From assembly GCA_036501345.1 (NCBI GenBank), contig DASYAN010000298.1, positions 1 through 17,039 on the forward strand: a stretch of 17,039 bases of DNA, in the 5' to 3' direction. Below the pieces are notes generated by a model that was given only the letters and a program-made list of their open reading frames with translations, had not been told where the DNA came from and ran no database searches. The position numbers and the translations under genes were made by a program. This document shows, one piece after another, positions 8,116-15,268 of this stretch. Position 1 is the stretch's first letter. Every line of letters starts with the position of its first letter. This DNA comes from DASYAN01 sp036501345 (GTDB taxonomy: Bacteria; Chloroflexota; Ktedonobacteria; Ktedonobacterales; Ktedonobacteraceae).

Positions 8116-9383
8116 TCAGAATAGGCGTTGCTACCACCTCGCGTGACAAGTAAGGGTTCGTGTTGTGATTTGATCACATCTCCGTTAATGATCACTTTTT
8201 TGACATCAGCCCGCGACGGTATCTCGTACATCACATTGAGGAGCACATCTTCGATAATAGTACGCAGTCCTCTTGCTCCTGTTTTTTGCTTAATAGCACC
8301 TTCAGCTGCAGCATCCAAGGCATCGCTGGTGAAGACCAATTCTACACGGTCGAGTTGTAAGAATTTCTGATATTGCTTAACGATAGCATTTTTCGGTTCG
8401 GTCAGGATACGCACAAGCGCGGCTTTATCCAGGTTATCTAGCGAGACTTGGACAGGGAGACGACCAACGAACTCAGGTATCAAACCATACTTGAGCAGAT
8501 CATCTGGGATGAGATGGACCAGAACGTTTTCTTCTTCTTCCGTTGACTTCACTTCTGAGAGCCCGTTGGCACGGAAGCCCATCGTTTTATTACTTCCCAG
8601 ACGCTGTTCAACTATCTTATTAAGTCCTTCAAAAGCACCCCCACAAATAAACAGGATATTGGCTGTATTGATCTGAATAAAATCCTGGTGCGGATGCTTA
8701 CGTCCGCCTTGTGGTGGTACATTGGCTATTGTGCCCTCGATGATCTTAAGCAGAGCTTGCTGTACACCTTCGCCGGACACATCACGAGTGATGGATGGAT
8801 TATCAGATTTTCGAGCAATTTTGTCGATTTCATCAATATAGACGATACCACGCTCGGCACGTGCCACATCGAAATCTGCAGTTTGGATAAGGCGCAAGAG
8901 AATGTTTTCCACATCCTCTCCAACATAGCCAGCTTCTGTAAGAGCCGTAGCGTCTGCAATACAGAAAGGAACGTCCAGGACTCTAGCGAGTGTTTGTGCC
9001 AGCAAGGTCTTGCCACTGCCAGTTGGACCAATCATCAAAATATTACTCTTGCCTAGCTCAACCTCATCAATCTGCATACCCACGCCAATGCGCTTATAAT
9101 GGTTGTAGACTGCTACTGCTAGTGCCTTTTTGGCACGTTCCTGACCTATAACGTACTGACTAAGTTGCTCGTAAATCTTCTTTGGTGCTGGCATCTTGCC
9201 TGTTTGCAGGCGTGGTTTGGCAACGGTGGCTTGCTCCTCCTCGATGATTTCCCGGCATAGGTCGATACACTCATCGCAGATATAAACACCGCCAGGTCCT
9301 GCTATTAGGCGTTGCACCTGGTCCTGACTCTTGCCACAAAACGAGCAACGATAGGTAGTACGCATATTTTTTGAGTTCGCCAC
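8100..9383 (-). CDS. clpX: ATP-dependent Clp protease ATP-binding subunit ClpX
   Basis: AAA+ unfoldase that recognises tagged substrates and feeds them to ClpP. With the chosen GTG start at 9383 it has 427 residues. Visible parts are the N-terminal zinc-binding domain with Cys13-x2-Cys16 and Cys36-x2-Cys39, Walker A GPTGSGKT (119-126), the pore loop GYVGED (152-157), Walker B IVYIDEID with Asp184-Glu185, and the RKH loop GGRKHPHQ (226-233). The start is chosen because AAAGGTGA lies five bases before GTG 9383. An upstream in-frame GTG at 9428 and an ATG at 9365 (giving the common ClpX beginning MRTTYRCSFCGKS) are alternatives with poorer ribosome binding sites. It follows trigger factor within about 50 bases; clpP is not between them and must lie elsewhere. 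Confidence 0.95.
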   Translation of the reverse strand: MANSKNMRTTYRCSFCGKSQDQVQRLIAGPGGVYICDECIDLCREIIEEEQATVAKPRLQTGKMPAPKKIYEQLSQYVIGQERAKKALAVAVYNHYKRIGVGMQIDEVELGKSNILMIGPTGSGKTLLAQTLARVLDVPFCIADATALTEAGYVGEDVENILLRLIQTADFDVARAERGIVYIDEIDKIARKSDNPSITRDVSGEGVQQALLKIIEGTIANVPPQGGRKHPHQDFIQINTANILFICGGAFEGLNKIVEQRLGSNKTMGFRANGLSEVKSTEEEENVLVHLIPDDLLKYGLIPEFVGRLPVQVSLDNLDKAALVRILTEPKNAIVKQYQKFLQLDRVELVFTSDALDAAAEGAIKQKTGARGLRTIIEDVLLNVMYEIPSRADVKKVIINGDVIKSQHEPLLVTRGGSNAYSEDESA

Positions 9384-9432
9384 GTATGTCACCTTTCCTG
9401 TATATGCAACAGTGCAACCAGCGGTCACATGT

Positions 9433-10947
9433 TTACTCTACAGTCTCTCTCCTGGCTTCACTGGCTAGAGATGTTGCAACTGAGGCTTCCTCAGTTTTCA
9501 CGGTCTCACTTTGAGCTTCTTCATCAGTTGTAGGCTCGCCAGTGGGCACAGATTCCTGGGCATCGGCAATATTTGTCTCAGTTTCAGTTTCGCCTTCTGC
9601 CTCTGCAAGGGCGGCAGACTGAGCATTGACAATACTTGCTTCGGTTTCGCTGTCCGTCTCTACTTCCGCATCGGGATCGGGATCGGTCGTTAATTCTACT
9701 AGGCGTGAGAGAGCTTTCTCACGACGATAACTAAAGGCTAGGGATCGTAACTGATCTTCTGAATGAGGGAGTTCTTGTCCCATTTGAGTATAGGCATTGA
9801 GGATGGCCTCAATTTCCTCTGGTTCCACTGTGATATTTTCCCTCTGGGAAACTTCTTCTAAGACGAGCTGACGCTTGACGCGCTTTTCCGCGTCAGGGCG
9901 AGTTTCTGCTAGATACTCCTCGCGGCTCTTGCGCACAATCTTTAAATACTGATCCATGTTGAGGTGTTGCTGTTCGAGCATATGTCCAAATTGGTGTGCC
10001 ATTTCTTCGGCTTCCTCTTCAATCAGCAGAGGATGGATGGCAAAGGTGGACTGATCGATTATTGCATCTAATACTTTCTCGCGCAGCTCATTAGTGATCT
10101 GACGTTTCTTCTTCTCAAGGATATTATCACTAAGCACTTTACTCAGGTCTTCAAGGGTTTCATACTGGCCATCACTGACTTTTGCTGCAAAGGCATCGTC
10201 CAATTCTGGCAGTTTCTTCTCCTCAACCAAATGGACCACTACATCATAAATAGCTTCCTTGCCAGCGAGCTTCTCGTTGCTGTAATCTGCTGGAACAGTG
10301 GTTGTGAACGATTTGCTTTCGCCAGCGGTCATACCAAGTACATGCTCATCCATACCTGTGAAGAGACCATGGCGTTCCTCAGTAATTTCAAAGACATTAT
10401 CTTTCAAGTCGGAAAGGGTCTGCTCGTCTGAGATGAGTTTTAAATCTGCTTTGATGCGATCCCCATACTGGATTGGACGCTGGACCTCTTCCCAGGTGGT
10501 CAACTGCTTGCGGAATGACTCTAGTTCCTCATCAACCTCTTCTGACGTTACACCGGCCTCTTCGCGCTCGAAGTGCAGCGACGTATAATCAGTAAGCTCA
10601 ACTGGGGTAATAATAGGCACTGTGAGGCTGAAATGATAAGGCTGACCAATTTCTAAGGCTGGGACATCTAGCTTCGGTTGGCTGATGGGAGTCAAATCAT
10701 GTTCTTTCAGAGCATCGCGATAAGCATCTGAAATAAGCTCGTCGAGTCCCTCTTGATAGATGTATTCTTTTCCTAAGCGACGTTCCAATAGAGCACGAGG
10801 AGCTTTTCCTCGACGGAAACCTTGTATATCAACTTTTTGCACTAATTTCCGATAGGCTTTTTCTGAGGCTTTTTCTAGCTCGTCCCAAGTCACTTCTACT
10901 TCTAGGACGGCCTCGCTTGTTGGTAACTTTTCAACAGAGACCTTCAC
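9433..10947 (-). CDS. tig: Trigger factor (ribosome-associated chaperone)
   Basis: Chaperone that binds the ribosome exit tunnel and shields nascent chains. The N-terminal ribosome-binding domain (about 1-145) begins MKVSVEKL and has the signature GFRRGKAPR (43-51), the loop that contacts ribosomal protein L23. A peptidyl-prolyl isomerase (FKBP-like) domain follows at about 160-245 (YGDRIKADLK ... GMTAGE), then the helical C-terminal arms to about residue 415. The GTG start at 10947 is set by GGAGGG just upstream. At 504 residues it exceeds the usual 430-450 because of an extra tail (about 420-504) that is strongly acidic and rich in Glu, Thr, Ser and Ala. It is the first gene of a tig-clpX-lon block, a common bacterial arrangement that couples folding to degradation. 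Confidence 0.96.
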   Translation of the reverse strand: MKVSVEKLPTSEAVLEVEVTWDELEKASEKAYRKLVQKVDIQGFRRGKAPRALLERRLGKEYIYQEGLDELISDAYRDALKEHDLTPISQPKLDVPALEIGQPYHFSLTVPIITPVELTDYTSLHFEREEAGVTSEEVDEELESFRKQLTTWEEVQRPIQYGDRIKADLKLISDEQTLSDLKDNVFEITEERHGLFTGMDEHVLGMTAGESKSFTTTVPADYSNEKLAGKEAIYDVVVHLVEEKKLPELDDAFAAKVSDGQYETLEDLSKVLSDNILEKKKRQITNELREKVLDAIIDQSTFAIHPLLIEEEAEEMAHQFGHMLEQQHLNMDQYLKIVRKSREEYLAETRPDAEKRVKRQLVLEEVSQRENITVEPEEIEAILNAYTQMGQELPHSEDQLRSLAFSYRREKALSRLVELTTDPDPDAEVETDSETEASIVNAQSAALAEAEGETETETNIADAQESVPTGEPTTDEEAQSETVKTEEASVATSLASEARRETVE

Positions 10948-10989
10948 ATTCCCTCCAAAAGATTATTCTTGAATAGAGAGTTGTACTTA

Positions 10990-10998
10990 ACTATAACA
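10990..10998 (-). promoter_or_regulatory. Extended -10 promoter candidate for tig
   Basis: On the minus strand TGT-TATAGT fits an extended -10 element (TGn plus a five-of-six match to TATAAT). Transcription would begin near 10983, giving a leader of about 35 bases before the tig start. No good -35 hexamer stands at the right distance, which is usual for extended -10 promoters. Confidence 0.5.
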
Positions 10999-11159
10999 CA
11001 TGGTTGTAGTAATTGTTGTTCATGAATAGACACTGGGGAAGCACAACGAGGTCATTTCCACCCATAGAATCCCCCCACAAGAATGGATAATCATTCGCGC
11101 TTTGCTCTTAAGCATTGTGACCTATGTCTTGCTATGGAACACATCTGTGCTTACCCAGC

Positions 11160-11184
11160 GAGGGAAACCTTGTCAGCTTCCCTC
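11160..11184 (-). terminator. Hairpin downstream of tRNA-Gly, possible terminator
   Basis: A 7-bp perfect stem GAGGGAA / TTCCCTC with an 11-base interval starts about 16 bases after the 3' end of tRNA-Gly on the minus strand. No T-run follows, so termination is uncertain; it may instead mark or protect the 3' end of the tRNA precursor. Confidence 0.35.
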
Positions 11185-11200
11185 CGTCTAAACAGATTGG

Positions 11201-11272
11201 AGCGGGAGACGGGGATCGAACCCGCGACTTTCTCCTTGGCAAGGAGATGCTCTACCACTGAGCCACTCCCGC
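11201..11272 (-). tRNA. tRNA-Gly (anticodon GCC)
   Basis: A 72-base cloverleaf on the minus strand: acceptor GCGGGAG / CTCCCGC with discriminator U, D arm GCTC-AGTGGTA-GAGC, anticodon stem TCTCC / GGAGA with loop TTGCCAA (anticodon GCC), variable loop AAGTC, and T arm GCGGG-TTCGATC-CCCGT. CCA is not encoded. It follows tRNA-Leu by 74 bases and probably shares its promoter. Confidence 0.97.
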
Positions 11273-11346
11273 AATTTTCAATCTCGAATGAGTCCATATC
11301 TTTTCCACTTACCATCCCCACAATAGTGCGTTCTTCAGTTATCAAG

Positions 11347-11429
11347 TGGGCGGTGAGAGACTCGAACTCTCACGGCTCATCGCCAACAGATCCTAAGTCT
11401 GCCCTGTCTACCAATTTCAGCAACCGCCC
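11347..11429 (-). tRNA. tRNA-Leu (anticodon UAG)
   Basis: An 83-base class II tRNA on the minus strand: acceptor GGGCGGT / ACCGCCC with discriminator A, anticodon stem GCAGA / TCTGT with loop CTTAGGA (anticodon TAG), a long variable arm (about 14 bases, with GGC pairing GCC) as expected for leucine, and T arm GAGAG-TTCGAGT-CTCTC. CCA is not encoded. Confidence 0.96.
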
Positions 11430-11472
11430 ATTCTTGCCAAATGCAATGGGAAGGAAAAGCTCCCACTTGTGG

Positions 11473-11502
11473 ATGATACATCAGTGACTCGACTGCTGTC
11501 AA
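11473..11502 (-). promoter_or_regulatory. Sigma70-like promoter of the tRNA-Leu / tRNA-Gly unit
   Basis: On the minus strand a perfect -35 TTGACA (11502-11497) is followed after 18 bases by -10 TATCAT (11478-11473). Transcription would begin near 11466, about 37 bases before tRNA-Leu. Confidence 0.72.
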
Positions 11503-11541
11503 GACAAATGCTTTCCGTTACCATTGTGGGCTATCGTTTTT

Positions 11542-11594
11542 TCACGAAAACCTCACGAAAACCTCACAGAGAGCCCGAGGCCCTATGTTATAAT
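11542..11594 (+). promoter_or_regulatory. Promoter with 11-bp tandem repeats, candidate SARP-type operator
   Basis: TCACGAAAACC occurs twice in direct tandem (11542-11552, 11553-11563) and a third copy begins (TCAC, 11564-11567). A perfect TATAAT stands at 11589-11594 with no recognisable -35. Regulators of the SARP family are known to bind direct repeats spaced by one 11-bp helical turn just upstream of the -10 box, and the gene downstream encodes such a regulator. Autoregulation is an inference. Confidence 0.5.
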
Positions 11595-11716
11595 CAACTC
11601 ATAGCAATATGCTTCTGCTTTTCATAATACAGATGTTATAGCATTGCAGCTAAAGTTTCTTGCTTCAGTACGGTACAGATGTAGCGAGTTGGCAAGAGGA
11701 GGAGAAACAACAATTT

Positions 11717-12715
11717 ATGGATATTACCACTAAGTATTCACATCCGCCATACCCATTTATGCGTATCTTCACCTTTGGTGAATTTGCTATTGAGCGCCTT
11801 ATCTCTTCTCCCACAGCTCCAACCTTTCCTCCACGCTATGCTCGTCTGCCATGGGAGGAATGGGGTAACCGACGAGCCGCGATGGAGTTGTTAAAAATCC
11901 TCCTGTGTACCCCAAATCGTCGGGCCTCCAAGGACGAACTTGTCCAGTTTATCTGGCCTGATCACACTATGATCAATGCTTTGCACGCTCTCGATTCGGC
12001 TGCCTCTGTCCTGCGGCGTCACATATTGCGAACTTACTCTGAGGAGAGTCTTCTGCTCACGGTCCGGGGCAATGGCGATACTGCTTTGAGGCTGGCAACG
12101 CAGTCTCATCTGTGGGTCGATGCTGAAGCTTTTCTCACATTTGCTGCGCGGGCAGTACGTGATGAGAGCCAGGGACAGGATCCACTTTCCCTACTGGAGC
12201 ATGCTCATGCTCTTGTCCAGGGCCAATTCCTGGAAGATGATCTACAAGCTTCATGGTCGCAGGGACGACGTAACACTATCAACGGCGCTAGACGCCGTGT
12301 GCTTTATAAACTGGTGGAACTCTACCTGAGAGATCGGCGTATTGGTCAGGCCGAAGAATTGCTCTTCTCGTTCTTGGAGGAGAATCCGACGGACGAAGAC
12401 GCTCTTTGCCACTTGATGGTCATTCTAGCTGACCGCGATCGGCGACAGGAAGCACTCGATATGTATGCCTATGTCGTCAATGAGCTACGCCGGGAGAAGG
12501 TAGAGCCAGCCCCATATACCCAGGAACTCGTGAGGCGCATTAGCCATGGAGCGGCTGTGCACGAGAGGAATATGAGCTATATGCCAATGTCTGTAGAAGA
12601 AACTGTGTGGTCTCTCCTACCAGCTTTACAATCCCTGCAACCCGCTTTCACTACTTATTATGCAAAGCGGCACAGCACGAGATTATTACGTATGGCGGTG
12701 GGTGTTGTTAATTAG
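11717..12715 (+). CDS. SARP-like transcriptional regulator (winged helix plus BTAD)
   Basis: A 332-residue cytoplasmic DNA-binding regulator. The N-terminal half (about residues 14-130) is an OmpR-like winged helix: IFTFGEFAIERL, then RRASKDELVQFIWPD and the recognition-helix region ALDSAASVLRRHIL. The second half (about 135-290) is a bacterial transcriptional activator domain built of TPR-like helices (WVDAEAFL, AHALVQGQFLEDD, LYKLVELYLRDRRIGQAEELL, TDEDALCHLMVILADRDRRQEALDMY). It has no AAA/NB-ARC domain. The ATG at 11717 is chosen because GAGGAGGAG lies 12 bases upstream; a TTG at 11660 and an ATG at 11759 are alternatives. The unknown 734-residue gene starts 28 bases after its stop codon, so the two are likely one operon. 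The signal it senses is unknown. Confidence 0.85.
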   Translation: MDITTKYSHPPYPFMRIFTFGEFAIERLISSPTAPTFPPRYARLPWEEWGNRRAAMELLKILLCTPNRRASKDELVQFIWPDHTMINALHALDSAASVLRRHILRTYSEESLLLTVRGNGDTALRLATQSHLWVDAEAFLTFAARAVRDESQGQDPLSLLEHAHALVQGQFLEDDLQASWSQGRRNTINGARRRVLYKLVELYLRDRRIGQAEELLFSFLEENPTDEDALCHLMVILADRDRRQEALDMYAYVVNELRREKVEPAPYTQELVRRISHGAAVHERNMSYMPMSVEETVWSLLPALQSLQPAFTTYYAKRHSTRLLRMAVGVVN

Positions 12716-12743
12716 CTATTTGTGTATTGAAGGGAGATATACT

Positions 12744-14948
12744 ATGCGCGTAGATGTTTATGAGATGTTCTATGGAAATTATAAGTTCACTGCAGAAATT
12801 GATACAGGTGCAGAAACAGGTAAGAATCAACTCACTGTCTGGTTTGCTGAGAAGGTAGATGTTGAGCAAGCTCATTTTACTCAATTTTCGATCACTTTGC
12901 TGCTAAAAGCTTTGCAAGAACCTCTGCAGTCACGCTTGCATGCTCAACTGGCAGAAGAGCAAAGCATTTGCCAGCACGAATTTGAGATGCAAATTGCAAC
13001 TCTCCAGAGTTCCTTCCAGACTATAAAGGGGCAGCGAGCGAAGAAAACGCCCAATAAAGTAAAACGAGATATTCGTACCCTACGCCAGCAAATGAAGAGT
13101 GCTCTCCAGCGTCTTGAGGTACAGTTTATAAAGCGCGAACTGATGGTCTTGGAGAAGCAATGCTTTGATCTGGATATGCTGCAAGGTGCCAGCCATATCT
13201 TTGGTGATGCGCACTTCTTGCGTGATTTCTATTTTGAGGAAGCAGATAAACCTAACATCAGGGATTTCTGTCAGAAATTTGCCTTGGATGAAATGTATAG
13301 GCAGGAAGTGCTGGATGGAAGAACGCACTGGGCGAAGCGGGATGCCCTCTTTATGCGCAATTTGTCCTCTAACGTGGGTGAAGGGTCACTTTTCGCTAAC
13401 GATGGTAGTTATGATCGCAAGATGCGCGAGTTCTTTCAGTGGCTTGATGTGCACTGTGAGGAGATCCTAGCTTTACCTGAATATCAATGGCTTCAGGAAA
13501 TTGATAGCGCTCTTGCAGCGGACATTCATGAGCTTGATCCAGCTATCAAGCTTACCGTTGAGCTATTCAACCGGGTGCCCGGCGTAACGATTCAGTTTTC
13601 ATGTCAGGGTGTAGCAGGCAAAATCCGCTTTCAAGGGCATGATCTACTAGTAGTTTCGTCACATCGAGAATATGCTTTTGTATCATTTTCGACGTTGGGG
13701 CCGTATGCTCACGATGCGATTATCGCTTTTCTGCCCTCTTACCCCAATATTACGACTGATCCTATTCCTTATAATTTCGCTCTGCAATTGGTGCTTCGTT
13801 CGACTGGTGATAATCTTGCCTTTCGCAAGGAACTACTCGAACTGGCTAGCCGTGTGCTGGAGCATGTGGAAGGGGGTCAGCATAGCGCTTCACAAACTTA
13901 TCATATTTCCTGCTGGCAGGACACGATCTATCCTGAGTATTGTCCTCGTACTTCTGCTCCTGGCGGAATCCTACCATCCAGGCTCGATTGGCTCTGCCAA
14001 CCAGCACACATTGAACGGACACTTCACCTACTTTTCTATCTCAACCATTGGGCAAAAGCTCGTGAACATTTGCTATATGGCGACCGACAGGGATTGTACG
14101 AGGTGAAATCTGTTGTATTACAACAGGCCTATAAAGTTGGAGCGGTTGACCCTGTTGCCTATATCGATGGATCAGAAGCATTTGCTCGCGATTACTCCTA
14201 TGGTGTTGCTGTAGACATAGCTACAGAAGTTTTTATCGACAGGTTCGCGATGTCATTTGATGGGAATGAGGTTCTTACAGACGAGTTCGACTTATATGCT
14301 CGCAAGCTTTTTACTCACATCACAGGCTATCAAGCAAAGGCACAGGCTGATAGCGTGATGCTCGATGAAAAACGAGTCGAAACTTTTATCCGTGGGTCCC
14401 TTCAGGAACTTGTAGATCAGGCACGGGTCACCCGGCAGCCTATTCCAAGCGAGGAACTTGCTGCACTCTTTATCCAACCAGCAGATCTATTCGAGGTTTA
14501 CTTGAGCAGGGATCGGCTCTACCCGGGTTGGGACGAGTTGAGTGAGGGTGAAATAAAACAGCTTGATCCAGAAGGGTTGAGTTTGATTGCGTTTCAGTAC
14601 AACAGCTCGACTGCTCATTATGTCTTCCACCTTCCTTTGCGGGTCGCAGAAAAATTTTTACCGTCGCAGCTGGTGCGCGAATTACAAAGCAGCGCGAGCA
14701 CAAGTCGCGAGACTGGGACATTTTATGGGCAAGCTATCACTGAAGATGAGTCCCAGCAGTACCCGATAGAAAACCTTTTACGTGAGCTGTTAGTTGATAT
14801 CGTTGCTATTTGTCCTCATAGTCTTGTCAAGAAAGAGCAACGCTTTCGCTATGCCAGAAATTGGTCTACCCCAGATTGGGAAAACGATGAAAGTGATGAT
14901 TGGTACGAGGATTGTTTAGAGGATGCTCACTATGCCAATCATGAATAA
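12744..14948 (+). CDS. Uncharacterised 734-residue protein with coiled coil and SCQG motif
   Basis: I do not recognise this protein. The ATG at 12744 has the ribosome binding site AGGGAGAT five bases upstream, so the longer open frame from 12660, which overlaps the preceding gene, is not used. Residues about 62-147 are charged and helical, probably a coiled coil. Around residues 279-289 there is PGVTIQFSCQG with Cys287, recalling the PGV-T-x-SCxG pattern of some small uncharacterised bacterial proteins (from memory, weak). The C-terminus is strongly acidic and ends in an EDCLEDAHYANHE-like tail. No signal peptide, membrane helix, Walker motif or nuclease motif is visible, so it is probably cytoplasmic. 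Its position directly after a SARP-like regulator suggests it is the regulator's target or partner. Confidence 0.8.
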   Translation: MRVDVYEMFYGNYKFTAEIDTGAETGKNQLTVWFAEKVDVEQAHFTQFSITLLLKALQEPLQSRLHAQLAEEQSICQHEFEMQIATLQSSFQTIKGQRAKKTPNKVKRDIRTLRQQMKSALQRLEVQFIKRELMVLEKQCFDLDMLQGASHIFGDAHFLRDFYFEEADKPNIRDFCQKFALDEMYRQEVLDGRTHWAKRDALFMRNLSSNVGEGSLFANDGSYDRKMREFFQWLDVHCEEILALPEYQWLQEIDSALAADIHELDPAIKLTVELFNRVPGVTIQFSCQGVAGKIRFQGHDLLVVSSHREYAFVSFSTLGPYAHDAIIAFLPSYPNITTDPIPYNFALQLVLRSTGDNLAFRKELLELASRVLEHVEGGQHSASQTYHISCWQDTIYPEYCPRTSAPGGILPSRLDWLCQPAHIERTLHLLFYLNHWAKAREHLLYGDRQGLYEVKSVVLQQAYKVGAVDPVAYIDGSEAFARDYSYGVAVDIATEVFIDRFAMSFDGNEVLTDEFDLYARKLFTHITGYQAKAQADSVMLDEKRVETFIRGSLQELVDQARVTRQPIPSEELAALFIQPADLFEVYLSRDRLYPGWDELSEGEIKQLDPEGLSLIAFQYNSSTAHYVFHLPLRVAEKFLPSQLVRELQSSASTSRETGTFYGQAITEDESQQYPIENLLRELLVDIVAICPHSLVKKEQRFRYARNWSTPDWENDESDDWYEDCLEDAHYANHE

Positions 14949-15044
14949 TGTGTACATCTAGGCAACCGCATGACCTTTGTGCTGATAGCTATCTGTGCCA
15001 TAGTTCAAGCATAGGCTGTTCTTGTATTAACATGGGGATTGAAG

Positions 15045-15053
15045 TGATATGAT
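15045..15053 (+). promoter_or_regulatory. Extended -10 promoter candidate for the small ORF and tnpB
   Basis: TGA-TATGAT is an extended -10 match. Transcription would begin near 15060, about 29 bases before the small ORF and 180 before tnpB. A poor -35 (TTGTAT at 15022-15027) is 20 bases upstream, too far to count. Confidence 0.35.
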
Positions 15054-15088
15054 AGACTACTTTTGAGGGTGACATCTAGTTTCTAGTT

Positions 15089-15268
15089 ATGTTGACAAAT
15101 ATGGACAATGAGCTGGTCGATGATTTTGTGGCTGTCATCACCAGTCTGGCAGCTCGGATCTACGGACGCAGGAATAGCAAACGTCGTGCCGAGCAAGTCA
15201 AAAAATGTATTGAGTGCGCTATGCAAGAGGAGATCAAGGATGAAGAGAATATGCGGGTACAAGACTGA
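15089..15268 (+). CDS. Small 59-residue ORF overlapping the tnpB start
   Basis: The frame from ATG 15089 to TGA 15266-15268 encodes 59 residues, beginning MLTNMDNELVDDFVAVITSL and continuing AARIYGRRNSKRRAEQVKKC. It reads like a compact helical protein: acidic N-terminus, hydrophobic patch, basic middle and acidic end, with two cysteines (40 and 43). Its last 29 bases overlap tnpB in another frame, so translation could be coupled. The only ribosome binding site candidate (GAGGGTGA, 15065-15072) lies 16 bases before the ATG, which is far. Its codons 2-7 contain the left copy of the 14-bp inverted repeat. I recognise no family; it could also be a chance open frame or a host gene fragment. Confidence 0.4.
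   Translation: MLTNMDNELVDDFVAVITSLAARIYGRRNSKRRAEQVKKCIECAMQEEIKDEENMRVQD
15094..15107 (+). repeat. Left arm of a 14-bp inverted repeat flanking tnpB
   Basis: GACAAATATGGACA here is the exact reverse complement of the sequence at 16509-16522, 1.4 kb away on the far side of tnpB. Part of it (CAAATATGG) also matches eight of nine bases of the 5' arm of the hairpin at the right end (16498-16506). It probably belongs to the left end of the tnpB element. Confidence 0.6.

Noticed and set aside
5442..11429. Genomic island marked by the flanking tRNA genes
   Set aside because: The genes between the tRNAs are core housekeeping genes. I see no integrase and no repeat of a tRNA 3' end nearby.
11083..11487. 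134-codon open frame on the + strand
   Set aside because: It runs antisense through both tRNA-Gly and tRNA-Leu, and its sequence is explained by them.
12660..12743. Longer start for the 734-residue protein
   Set aside because: It would overlap the end of the BTAD gene and has no ribosome binding site, while ATG 12744 has a strong one.
15108..15239. N-terminal extension of TnpB in the same open frame
   Set aside because: The segment does not resemble TnpB and overlaps the small ORF. ATG 15240 has GAGGAG at the right distance and gives the normal length.
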